NCBI RefSeq assembly: GCF_004803475.1
Contig: NZ_SRKY01000002.1
Coordinates: forward strand, 923,618-987,617
Reading direction: 5' to 3'
DNA: 64,000 bases
Source: Aliishimia ponticola
GTDB taxonomy: Bacteria; Pseudomonadota; Alphaproteobacteria; Rhodobacterales; Rhodobacteraceae
Shown here: one piece after another, positions 56,875-64,000 of the stretch
How positions within the stretch are numbered: the first letter of the stretch is position 1
Layout of the letters: each line of letters starts with the position of its first letter
Made by a program: the position numbers and the translations under genes
Notes under the pieces: generated by a model
What the model was told of the DNA's origin: nothing
Database searches by the model: none
The model's input: the letters and a program-made list of their open reading frames with translations, nothing else

Positions 56875-59358
56875 TCATTCTGGCAGGTATTTTCCCGACC
56901 AGCTTTCGCTGGCAGCGCCCGCCCCGATCATCGCGTCAATAGTTTCCGGATGGTATCCGAGCCTTCCAAGGACCTCGCGGGTATGTGTGCCGTATTCTGG
57001 CATCGGTCCGGGTATAGTGATGCGCCCGCGCTCCGGTCGCACCGCGTTCGGAGCAACAAGATCAGCCCAGCGACCCATCGGGTGGCGGTCGTGGCGGATG
57101 ACCCGGAAGGTCGCCTGTGTCAGGTCGATGGCCCCGTCACTTTCCCTTTGTATCGCTGTATCGCGGGTTGCGTGGAGCGAGCCGAGCAGGACCACCGTGG
57201 ATGATGTGCCCGCAAAGGCCGCTGCCCAGTGGGCGAAGGGGCGCGTAGCGAAACGTTCGGCCAGTACGGCAGACAAGGTTATTTCGGGCTGATCGGCAAG
57301 ATCGGCAAGATCTGGAACCGCGCGCAGGGCCTCGCGCTGCTCTTCGGGGGCGGCGAAGAACATCCAGCCATCAGCCGCTTCATAGCAGTGGTAAAAAGGC
57401 GCCCATCCCCGCGCCTCGCGTCCAAAGGGCTCGTCGAAAGGCCCACGCCCCTCAAAGTCATACATGAATTGCGCCTGAATCAGGTTTCCTGCGGCCGCGA
57501 GCGCAGCGCGAGCGATTCCGCCTTTCCCGGTGCGGTTCCGCCGCTCCAGGGCGGCTGCGAGCGAAATACAGGCGCAGAAGCCGGTCAGCACATCGATGGT
57601 GCCGAAATGGGCGTGCTCCTCGGGTGTTGCCATGCCACCACCAAAGCGAACCATCACGCCGGTTGCCGCCTGTGCAAGGTCATCATAGCCAAGATGGTCG
57701 GACTTCGGTCCCCGCAACGGCCCGCCAAAGGCATCGAGCTGGACAAGGATCAGCCGCGGGTTCATCTTTTCCAGCCGTTCGGGCGAGAGGCCCAGCTTGT
57801 CGCGTTGTTCATCTGTGCCGTTCATCGTGATCACGTCGGCTTCGGCAATAAGCTTAGTCAACGCATCCTTGCCTTCCGGGGTCTTGAGGTTCAGCAGAAT
57901 GCTTTTTTTTCCGCGCTGCGCATGCAGACCAAAGACCACCGCGTTCCACGGATCGACCGAGGGCTCGACCGGCTGGACCAGCGTCACCTCGGCGCCAAAG
58001 CGCGCAAGTGTGGAACCGATTGTCGGTCCGGCGATGACATTTGTCAGATCGAGAACCTTGAGCCCTTCGATCCAACCGCCTTTGCCTGTTCTCACGGGCG
58101 CAGGTCGGACACGTTCGGAAAGGATCGTGCCGAGCTGGTCACGCGCGTTGTCGAGCGTCGGACCCGGCTGTTTGACTGCCGCCAGCGCGTCATCGGCGAT
58201 CCAGGCGACATTGCCCATTTGTCGCATCTTTCCATAACGCGGATCGTCAACAACCAGCACAAGGCCCGATGCCAGAGCATGGGGATCGGCGAGCCATTCC
58301 TGCGTGAATCGCTGTGCGGTGCCGGGCGCCTTGGCCGCACCGAACAGCGCCTCCCATTCATGCGAAGGACGGGTAAGAAATGCCGCCTTCATCGCCGATG
58401 ATATCCGGGCGCGGTCTTTCGCGCCGACCGGATAATTCCGGGCGCTCCAAGCGGCGGGCCAGTCCTTGCAGTCGAGATAGGCGGAGAAGTCTGGCAGTTC
58501 GTTGGCCAGATCGCTGAGTCCGAGCGTCCGCAAGGCCCGCTGTGGATGTCCCGCGATGGAGCAGGCGACCACATAGAAGCCACGGCCATCGGCACAGGTA
58601 TAGGTGCGGTAGAAGGGATCGAGGAACTCCGACAGTTCCTCGAAACGCAGGTTCATCGGTAGTCCATTGGCGGTGCGGCGATCAAGTTCGACCTCGCGCG
58701 GGGACTTGTAGCGTGCTGGATAATCCTCGATCTGCTCGCAATTGTAGATCAGCCCTTCCAGAAGCGCCGAGGCCAAGGGAACCTCGATATGGTCGCCGCC
58801 GTTGCGGTCCCGCGCCGCGAGCGCGAAGAGCACGGACATCGCACCGAAAGCCGCGCCATAGGCGGAGGCGAGGGCAAGCGGCGTGAAGCTCGGGTTGATA
58901 CCCATGAGTCGTCGGTTGAGCCCCATGTCGGTGAACTGCCCGGTCCGCGCCGCGATCACCGCCTCCCAGGCGGCCAGTCCGGCAAGCTCGGGGTCGGTCG
59001 ACGCAAAGCCGGGCATCGAGAGGCTGATAATCCCGGGATTGACCGCGCGAAGGTCGTCCGGCCCAAGGCCCAGCCGCTTCATGACGCCGGGGCGGAAGTT
59101 CTCGATCACAACGTCAGAGCGTGCCGCGAGATCGAGTGCGACGGCCCGGTCGTCCGCATTCTTCAGGTCCAGCACAAGAGAGGACTTGCCGCGCGCCAGC
59201 ATATCGCTTGCCGGGGACTTGAAGCGCGGACCGCCGGGCGGATCGATGCGGATCACCTCGGCGCCCATGTCGGCCAGCATCATGCCGACAAGGGGCCCCG
59301 CCAGATACTGCCCGAAATCGAGAACGCGGATGTTGGAGAGAGGACGATCGGTCATCAT
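56875..59358 (-). CDS. dddD: Fused double class III CoA-transferase, probable DMSP acyl-CoA transferase/lyase DddD
   Basis: An 827-residue protein of two CaiB/BaiF domains. Domain 1 (about 5-400) opens IRVLDFGQYLAGPLVGMML and has DVVIENFRPG, TDMGLNRRLMGINPSF and GDHIEVPLASALLEGL, but alanine replaces the catalytic aspartate. Domain 2 (about 425-815) opens LKVLDLTNVIAGPTIGSTL and keeps it in EEHAHFGTIDVLTGF (Asp589). One dead plus one live domain in about 830 residues is the layout of DddD, whose active Asp602 in the Marinomonas enzyme is in domain 2. DddD transfers CoA to dimethylsulfoniopropionate and releases dimethyl sulfide. AAGGA precedes the adjacent ATGs at 59358/59355. Alternative: another fused CoA-transferase, for example for carnitine-like substrates. 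Confidence 0.72.
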   Translation of the reverse strand: MMTDRPLSNIRVLDFGQYLAGPLVGMMLADMGAEVIRIDPPGGPRFKSPASDMLARGKSSLVLDLKNADDRAVALDLAARSDVVIENFRPGVMKRLGLGPDDLRAVNPGIISLSMPGFASTDPELAGLAAWEAVIAARTGQFTDMGLNRRLMGINPSFTPLALASAYGAAFGAMSVLFALAARDRNGGDHIEVPLASALLEGLIYNCEQIEDYPARYKSPREVELDRRTANGLPMNLRFEELSEFLDPFYRTYTCADGRGFYVVACSIAGHPQRALRTLGLSDLANELPDFSAYLDCKDWPAAWSARNYPVGAKDRARISSAMKAAFLTRPSHEWEALFGAAKAPGTAQRFTQEWLADPHALASGLVLVVDDPRYGKMRQMGNVAWIADDALAAVKQPGPTLDNARDQLGTILSERVRPAPVRTGKGGWIEGLKVLDLTNVIAGPTIGSTLARFGAEVTLVQPVEPSVDPWNAVVFGLHAQRGKKSILLNLKTPEGKDALTKLIAEADVITMNGTDEQRDKLGLSPERLEKMNPRLILVQLDAFGGPLRGPKSDHLGYDDLAQAATGVMVRFGGGMATPEEHAHFGTIDVLTGFCACISLAAALERRNRTGKGGIARAALAAAGNLIQAQFMYDFEGRGPFDEPFGREARGWAPFYHCYEAADGWMFFAAPEEQREALRAVPDLADLADQPEITLSAVLAERFATRPFAHWAAAFAGTSSTVVLLGSLHATRDTAIQRESDGAIDLTQATFRVIRHDRHPMGRWADLVAPNAVRPERGRITIPGPMPEYGTHTREVLGRLGYHPETIDAMIGAGAASESWSGKYLPE

Positions 59359-59457
59359 TGGTCGGTTCCTTACGCCCTTCCCGCCGCGGGATACGTTCAC
59401 GTCCATCTGGATATATCGTCGCAACCGGTCTGAACACTGGACAAAAAGTTGGTGCCT

Positions 59458-59476
59458 CCATAACAAATACTTATGG
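59458..59476. promoter_or_regulatory. LysR-type operator dyad over the regulator start codon
   Basis: Perfect inverted repeat CCATAA-N7-TTATGG containing the T-N11-A core of LysR-regulator sites (T at 59461, A at 59473). The A of the core is the first base of the lysR ATG. Occupancy would repress the regulator directly and place the protein about 100 bp from the dddD start. Confidence 0.7.
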
Positions 59477-60378
59477 ACAAGGCGAATAGGCAGATAGCGG
59501 GATCACTCAACGCTTTGATGGTTTTCGAAGCGGCCGTGCGCCATCGCAGCTTTTCGGGTGCAGCGGCGGAGTTGAACCTGAGCCAACCGGCCGTATCGCG
59601 CCATGTCTCGACGTTGGAACTGCGTCTGGGCCAGCCTCTGTTCATTCGCAACAACAACCGGATCGTGCCGACCGGCAATGCACAGAGGTTGGCCGACGCA
59701 GTAGCATTAGGATTTGGTCACGTTCGCGATACATGGAACAGCATTTCAGCTCCAACCGACCGCGAAGAGGTCGTTCTGGCGTGCAGTTTCGGGATTGCGG
59801 ATCAGTGGCTGATGCCGCGATTCAGCGATCTTCGGACGTCCATGCGGGGCGCACGCGTAAGTGTGGTGACCACGGATCAACTGGAAGACATCGACCTCTC
59901 AAGCATCGACGCCGCCGTAGTCTGGCAGCCTGAGGCGCATCCAGAACGACCCGCGATACCTCTGATCCCAGATGAGTGTTTTCCGGTCTGCACTCCGGAC
60001 TTCTACGCGCAACACGTGCAGGGCAATGACGACCTCTCTGACGTGCCTCCGGATCTCTTCCTACATCTGGATGTCGGGCGCTCCGGTTTCCTGACATGGA
60101 AAGACTGGTTCACCGAAGCGGGCTGCAAACCAGTACTGTTCGGGAATCCTATCGAGTTTGATGCCTATCCTTTCCTTATCCAAGCCGTTCTGAGTGGCGA
60201 GGGCCTCGCTCTGGGCTGGCGTGGCCTGGTCGATCGGCTGCTGGCGGAGGGCCACCTGATGCGCGCCGGGCGGAGTGTTTCAAAGCACGATACGGCATAC
60301 TTCCTGCAACATCGGCCGATCATGGAAGAAAACACGCCACTTGCCCGTCTGGTGAACTGGTTTCGGGAGAAAGCATAG
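59473..60378 (+). CDS. LysR-family regulator divergent from the DddD-like gene
   Basis: A 301-residue LysR regulator. The winged HTH spans residues about 10-70 (LNALMVFEAAVRHRSFSGAA, LSQPAVSRHVSTLELRLG) and the periplasmic-binding-like effector domain residues 90-295. The effector part resembles the GcvA branch (GIADQWLMPRFSDLRTSM, CTPDFYAQHV). The 114-bp divergent spacer with dddD and the dyad over its own start suggest it controls both genes in response to the CoA-transferase substrate or product, the role of dddR next to dddD in other bacteria. This regulatory link is inference. Confidence 0.9.
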   Translation: MDKANRQIAGSLNALMVFEAAVRHRSFSGAAAELNLSQPAVSRHVSTLELRLGQPLFIRNNNRIVPTGNAQRLADAVALGFGHVRDTWNSISAPTDREEVVLACSFGIADQWLMPRFSDLRTSMRGARVSVVTTDQLEDIDLSSIDAAVVWQPEAHPERPAIPLIPDECFPVCTPDFYAQHVQGNDDLSDVPPDLFLHLDVGRSGFLTWKDWFTEAGCKPVLFGNPIEFDAYPFLIQAVLSGEGLALGWRGLVDRLLAEGHLMRAGRSVSKHDTAYFLQHRPIMEENTPLARLVNWFREKA

Positions 60379-60654
60379 CGCCGGGAGCCGAAAAAGGGCG
60401 GCCTTTTCCACACTCTGGGGCCTTGGTCCAAATCCTGATCGAGCGCCCATCGCGGATGTCCGGCTCCACATGCCGCGCCGCGGCACGTACACGGATCATC
60501 GAACGTCGGCTTCGGGCCGTCTTCGGCCACGAAAACTCGCCGGACTCTGCCTAATGCTGCGAAGTGGAGAATGGCCGCGAAGAGCGCAGAGTGCATGATG
60601 TTGCAAGAAGCACGAATGTCCGCTCCTTGGGGCATGGCCAAAAACGTGGCAAAA
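60379..60654. other. Non-coding interval after the LysR gene
   Basis: No gene supported. Short frames on both strands are compositionally unlike proteins. The segment may be decayed coding DNA or intergenic repeat. Confidence 0.4.
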
Positions 60655-60837
60655 TCAAACGGAGATTCGCCAAGGGTTTGTGGCGCAGTATTTTTCAATG
60701 ATTTCGGTCGCTTCTCTGAGAGTGCCAAAAACGACCGTTTTTGGCCCATAGGTTCTGTCATTGGGTTTGTGTCCGGTGTGCGGACAATGCTGCCAATAGA
60801 GCTTCCACCTATTGGTTTGCGTGATTTCCTCTACCAC
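60655..60837 (-). CDS. Possible 60-residue protein
   Basis: Not recognised. A GTG-started frame whose product (RWKLYWQHCPHTGHKPND, then YGPKTVVFGTLREATEIIEK) has balanced, protein-like composition with a Cys/His group CPHTGH. No convincing ribosome-binding site was found. It is 70 bp downstream of the DUF1493-like gene on the same strand and could be its partner, or it may be chance. Confidence 0.35.
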   Translation of the reverse strand: MVEEITQTNRWKLYWQHCPHTGHKPNDRTYGPKTVVFGTLREATEIIEKYCATNPWRISV

Positions 60838-60907
60838 ACATTATCGCATCCAATTCCGCTACAGTCAGGGAAGTTACTGGAACGGCTCGTTTCGTTTCTA
60901 CAAAGGG

Positions 60908-61192
60908 CTACCACCCTCGCAGATACCTCATCCAACTGAATTCGCCTGGAATGCACTCAGCGGGCACAAGGAATTCGGTGCCATAAACTTCACTAAGTAT
61001 TTCATAAAATTCGGAAAAATCGTCGCCGTAGATACCCAGATCGGTAACGATCTGCGTGTCCGCTTTGACATCTTCTACTCGGAGGTCATTCCCGAAGAAT
61101 CGCCTCAAAGCTTCTAGAACTCTCTCTGGAGCTTCTGATGTTTGCATGGCGTGCCAGCACCCGTACCAATCCCTTGTCAGATTTACTTCCAT
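60908..61192 (-). CDS. Small DUF1493-like acidic protein
   Basis: A 94-residue acidic protein starting MEVNLTRDWYGCW. The segment KADTQIVTDLGIYGDDFSEF followed by YEILSEVYGTEF resembles DUF1493, a small acyl-carrier-like fold in which the serine of the true ACP motif is replaced by aspartate (GDD). Function is unknown; DUF1493 genes often occur in accessory loci. Composition is AT-richer than the core genome. Start at 61192 is preferred over a TTG five codons earlier. Confidence 0.6.
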   Translation of the reverse strand: MEVNLTRDWYGCWHAMQTSEAPERVLEALRRFFGNDLRVEDVKADTQIVTDLGIYGDDFSEFYEILSEVYGTEFLVPAECIPGEFSWMRYLRGW

Positions 61193-61636
61193 AGAAATGT
61201 ACTTCAAGCTCTCGTGGTAGGTCTGGGCTCTCTACGGACCTTCTCCGCGCCGCAGGATATGCCAAAACTCAACCGTTTCTGTCACCGGCAGAATCGACCG
61301 TTTTTGACATAGCCGAAACCGCCAAAGCCGACCTTGGCGCAACCGCAGCGAAACGGTGCTCCGTCCGCGTTGCAGTCATCGGCCCCCGAAAGAATGCTGC
61401 TCGATCGATCAATGTCGGCTTCGGGGCAGCTGCATCGCGGCGTCGCGGTACTCGGCCAATGTCCGGAAAGGGCCGTCCTAAACAGGTTGGGGTGCTTGAG
61501 CGCAATGGATGCTGCGCAACGTTTAACGGCGTCAGAGAGCCCTCTTCGACCGACGCGGCAGTTCACATGAGTTACTGCTTTGGTAAGGTAAAACCAACAT
61601 AGGCCAAGAAAAACCGGCACTGAAATAAGGATGATG
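61193..61636. other. Non-coding interval between DUF1493-like and VPLPA-CTERM genes
   Basis: About 440 bases. The words CGACCGTTTTTG and GTCGGCTTCGGG also occur in 60379-60760, so the two non-coding stretches may share degraded repeat sequence. No gene, RNA or clean hairpin was identified. Confidence 0.4.
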
Positions 61637-62376
61637 TCACCGCAGATGATGCGCGTCAGCGCGCCTTCCTCCAAGCACCGTCATCCCGAAAAGCGAGAAC
61701 AACAGGAGAAGCCCGCTCGCGGGGAGGGGCACAGCCGCAACTTCAATTTCCTCCGGGATCAAAATTGGCTGAATCTCTATAAAAAAGCCCGCAAACTTCG
61801 TGACTTGCACGAGGTCGGAGTCGAAAATTGTCGCCACCTGCGTCGCGTTCAAAGTGGTTTTGCCATTCGGGGACACTGACATCAGGTTATCGACGCCGAA
61901 GTCCGTCCGAAAAAACGGAGGTTGCGGGGCGCCTTCATGCTCAAGCCCGAGCAGGTGCCCGATTTCGTGGGCAATCACTTCGACCTGCAAAGGACCGGGG
62001 GCCTTGGTCACTGCAAAGCTGATTCCGGTGCCGATCCCTTCCGCGATACCGGATGCAAACTGACCAAATAGCCGGATTGACTCCACCCAGAAAAGATTAA
62101 CGATCGGTTCTGCCGCACCTAAAGCAAAAAGATCGAAGAGATTGCCGACTTCCCCCACGTTCTGCGTGTCCGAAAAAGGGTTAGCCACAGGATCGAGCCT
62201 GACATCCAATAAATCGGGTCGTGCAAGTGACTTGCCCGGCAGCAGTCGAATATCTATGACGGATTGACCATAACTTGCCTGACCGAATATTGCGTCCAAA
62301 GCCGCCTCGTCAATCGTTGTTGCACGCGCCTCTCGACCGCGAGGAACAGACAAGCGATTGAAAACCAGCACTTCAT
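61637..62376 (-). CDS. Metzincin-type metalloprotease with VPLPA-CTERM sorting tail; signal peptide out of frame
   Basis: The main frame (GTG at 62371, 244 residues) contains the zinc motif HEIGHLLGLEH (135-145, exact HExxHxxGxxH) and a possible Met-turn (NLM, M164). It ends with VPLPAS (214-219), a hydrophobic helix and basic residues: the exosortase-processed VPLPA-CTERM tail. The main frame lacks a signal peptide. An ATG at 62376 overlapping the upstream stop (ATGA) instead encodes MKCWFSIACLFLA, a good signal peptide, in a different frame. It would flow into ARA-TTIDEAA if one base were restored. A one-base deletion, sequencing error or programmed slip is inferred. Probably a surface-anchored protease if the frame is joined. 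Confidence 0.7.
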
Positions 62377-63278
62377 CTCTTAGCCCTTTTCCTCAGCGTC
62401 CGAAGGCCGACCAACCCGATCGCCAGAAACCAGGCACTTGCAGGCAACGGGACCGGTGAGGGTGTGTCGGCACGGGAATACCGGTTGTTGGCGATCCGGG
62501 GTTCATCGATGTCGATGAAATATCCATCGGGCAGATTGAAGACATCGCCTTCGAGCGCGAATGAAACACTGTTGCCACCGTTGGCAAATCCAACCGCTTC
62601 TAGCCCGGCAAGAAGCCCAGACGCGCTGCTTGCTAGACCAAAAGAAATTGATCCCGTTTCGCCTGGCCGTAGCAACACCTTTGGTGTCGTGATTGAGCCG
62701 GATAAAGAGTCGAATTCTGAGTCTCCCACATTTGCGGAGACGCTGATGCGTTCTTCGAACGTATATGACAGGGCGCCATCGGAAATCGCGCCAAAGGCGC
62801 GAAGGCTGGCCGACGTCCGCTGACCCCCGTTCAGAAGCGAACCCTGATCATTGAACAGCGCTGTGCTTGTCGCTGAAACGCTTCCCGTCGCGTGCAAGTT
62901 TATCGAGATGGGAACAGGTGCGACGCCGATAAAGTCGGAGCGAAGAGTAAACTGGTATGTGACCGAAGCGGAGGCGGTTGCACGCCCATTATTTTGCTGT
63001 TGAACATTGTCGAATCCTGGGTTTGCAACCAAGGCTTGTGCCCGTACCGTTCCAGCGTTCGCGCTTGCAATTGCGGATGCACCACACGCACCTGCTGGTC
63101 CGGTTCCCGCGTTGGCATTCAACGAAATACCAGTGGTCGAAAGGGTGACCGTCTCAGAGTCAGGAGGTTCTACACCACAAGAGGCGACCACGCTGACATT
63201 ATGCAATGTTGCTGCAGCACCTGCCGACGCCAAGGAAACTGCAAAACCGGCTATCAGACAGAAAAAACGTGTTCGCAC
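62373..63278 (-). CDS. VPLPA-CTERM surface protein
   Basis: A 301-residue exported protein with signal peptide 1-22 (MRTRFFCLIAGFAVSLASAG) and a Ser/Ala/Gly-rich beta-type body. The C-terminal sorting tail has VPLPAS at 276-281, a hydrophobic helix (AWFLAIGLVGLRT) and a basic end (LRKRAKR), the TIGR03370-type signal processed by exosortase. Body function is unknown. It is translationally coupled to the downstream metalloprotease (ATGA). The exosortase itself is not in the window. Confidence 0.85.
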   Translation of the reverse strand: MRTRFFCLIAGFAVSLASAGAAATLHNVSVVASCGVEPPDSETVTLSTTGISLNANAGTGPAGACGASAIASANAGTVRAQALVANPGFDNVQQQNNGRATASASVTYQFTLRSDFIGVAPVPISINLHATGSVSATSTALFNDQGSLLNGGQRTSASLRAFGAISDGALSYTFEERISVSANVGDSEFDSLSGSITTPKVLLRPGETGSISFGLASSASGLLAGLEAVGFANGGNSVSFALEGDVFNLPDGYFIDIDEPRIANNRYSRADTPSPVPLPASAWFLAIGLVGLRTLRKRAKR

Positions 63279-63503
63279 GACAGAACCCTTACATTTGCGC
63301 CGATGTTTTCGTAATTGCCAAATCGCAAGGGGAAAGGCGAACCTGTTTGCTTCCCAGCAATAAAGACACCGAAAACTCGATACGGTTGACTTTCAATCTT
63401 ACCTGCTTGCCGCCTCACAGTTCATGAACGGACAAGCCCACCCCCAATTGTGTGCCGAGCCGCATTGCCCTATTCAATCCCCTTAAAGGGTAGGGTTTGA
63501 TTG

Positions 63504-64000
63504 ATGACAGAACCGCTCAATGCGCGCGCCATGCAACCGGGTGACGGTAGGGCCGTTGTCGCTTTATGGAAACGATACCTGCCAGACACCGAGGACTGGG
63601 AGACGTGGCTGCCTGATCTTCTGGATCGACTCGTGTGCGATGGCGCGGTTCTTGGGGGCGTGGTCTTTACCGAAGGACAGAAACCACGCTGCTTGGCGGC
63701 GGGCATCACCTGTTTCTTGCACGAAAGCGTTGCCGAAGATTTCGTCGCGCGACCCAAGCCGTATTTGAACCGCAGGTTGCTGACCCGGTTTCGTGATGGC
63801 GACAGGTCCGTTTTCCTGTTTCCGCAGGAACAGGCACCGCGAAACGCCGGGGCCGGGCTGGAAATGTTTGTTCTTGAATACTGCCAGGAGACATTCGATT
63901 TCGAGAGCTCCCTGGCTCATCAGATTTTGAACGCGATCATTCCAGTCTATATAGCGGCGCATACCGGATTTAATGTCAAACGCTGCCTGCATGAAACCGA
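63504..64000 (+). CDS. N-terminal part of an uncharacterised protein running off the right edge
   Basis: An ATG at 63504 opens a frame that stays open to the end of the window (165 codons). Product begins MTEPLNARAMQPGDGRAVVA and contains DTEDWETWLPDLLDRL, FLHESVAEDFVARPKPYLN, AGLEMFVLEYCQ and a final IAAHTGFNVKRCLHET. It is soluble and protein-like. The layout (an N-terminal sensor-like region without motifs) recalls some LuxR-type regulators of this lineage, but the C-terminal part is outside the window. It is divergent from the VPLPA-CTERM pair across 225 bp. Confidence 0.65.
   Translation, partial: MTEPLNARAMQPGDGRAVVALWKRYLPDTEDWETWLPDLLDRLVCDGAVLGGVVFTEGQKPRCLAAGITCFLHESVAEDFVARPKPYLNRRLLTRFRDGDRSVFLFPQEQAPRNAGAGLEMFVLEYCQETFDFESSLAHQILNAIIPVYIAAHTGFNVKRCLHET

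Larger units (their letters stand above)
52208..64000. mobile_element. Putative genomic island inserted at tRNA-Ser(UGA), right end not seen
   Basis: Signs of horizontal origin: an integrase directly downstream of a tRNA gene, a second tyrosine recombinase, an excisionase-like HTH protein, an IS3 remnant, lower and uneven GC in 53.5-54.3 kb and 60.4-63.5 kb, and a change from dense conserved operons to scattered genes with long non-coding gaps. I scanned by eye for a second copy of the tRNA 3' end (the attR repeat) and did not find one within the window. The island may therefore extend past 64 kb, or its end has decayed. The segment right of about 61 kb could equally be ancestral chromosome. 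Confidence 0.55.

Noticed and set aside
60571..60939. A 122-codon plus-strand frame after the LysR gene
   Set aside because: No ribosome-binding site or domain, and its composition is patchy; the minus-strand frames over the same DNA look more protein-like.
63520..63768. An 82-codon plus-strand frame near the right edge
   Set aside because: It overlaps in another phase the longer open frame from 63504 that continues off the window and has better composition.
52208..64000. A second copy of the tRNA-Ser 3' end as the island's far attachment site
   Set aside because: Visual search for GGTTCGAATCCC and CACCTCCTCCGCC found no convincing copy. A computed search of this and flanking sequence would be decisive.

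Overview
The window looks like chromosomal DNA of a marine alphaproteobacterium of the Rhodobacteraceae (Roseobacter group). This is inferred from the high GC content, the lineage-typical order of housekeeping genes, lineage-typical small families (DUF6446, DUF2244, extended FolP and FolB), an A-type cytochrome oxidase subunit I, and VPLPA-CTERM proteins. There are no rRNA genes, no CRISPR array and no plasmid or phage structural genes. Roughly 1-52 kb is conserved core; 52.2 kb to the right edge looks like an accessory island.

Core, left to right. 0-5 kb: folE2 (its first base is cut off by the window edge), a lysine/alanine/proline repeat protein, a TrkH potassium transporter and a thiamine-diphosphate decarboxylase. 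5-14 kb: a secreted SPOR/peptidoglycan-binding protein with a dead protease domain, then a five-gene run glyQ, two small ORFs, glyS and a PEP-utilising enzyme. 14-18 kb: a SleB-type cell-wall hydrolase, then folB-folP-glmM, with folB/folP and folP/glmM overlapping. 18-31.5 kb: transporter, monooxygenase, PepSY protein, ilvC with a divergent tandem pair of Lrp/AsnC regulators, a diguanylate cyclase, a class V aminotransferase, a UbiH-like hydroxylase, a pyrimidine nucleotidase, a GntR regulator, a glycosyltransferase carrying an MshEN (c-di-GMP receptor) domain, and carA. 31.5-41 kb: yqeY, DUF2244, ctaD, a PhoX phosphatase, lipB, a DsbA/FrnE oxidoreductase, a peptidoglycan-binding protein and tRNA-Leu(GAG). 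41-52 kb is nearly all minus strand: ackA with a MaoC-Pta fusion, an aminotransferase, an AEC transporter, and the run SPOR lipoprotein-dacC-tmk-holB-tatD-MBL hydrolase, followed by tRNA-Ser(UGA).

Accessory region. Directly after tRNA-Ser(UGA) lies a P4-type integrase broken by an in-frame amber codon. Next come an unknown ORF, a small AlpA/excisionase-like HTH protein, a second and unusual tyrosine recombinase (HTH plus zinc ribbon plus catalytic domain) and an IS3 remnant. The cargo includes an 827-residue protein made of two fused class III CoA-transferase domains. It has the architecture of DddD, the enzyme that releases dimethyl sulfide from DMSP, and it is divergently paired with a LysR regulator whose start codon sits inside a perfect T-N11-A dyad. 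Then come two small ORFs, a zinc metalloprotease with a VPLPA-CTERM tail whose signal peptide is in a different frame, a second VPLPA-CTERM protein, and an ORF that runs off the right edge.

The observations most worth follow-up are the DddD/LysR pair on a tRNA-associated island, the second recombinase, the c-di-GMP-type glycosyltransferase, the pseudoprotease, the FolB fusion and the VPLPA-CTERM metalloprotease. All family calls come from reading sequence motifs; no database search was run.
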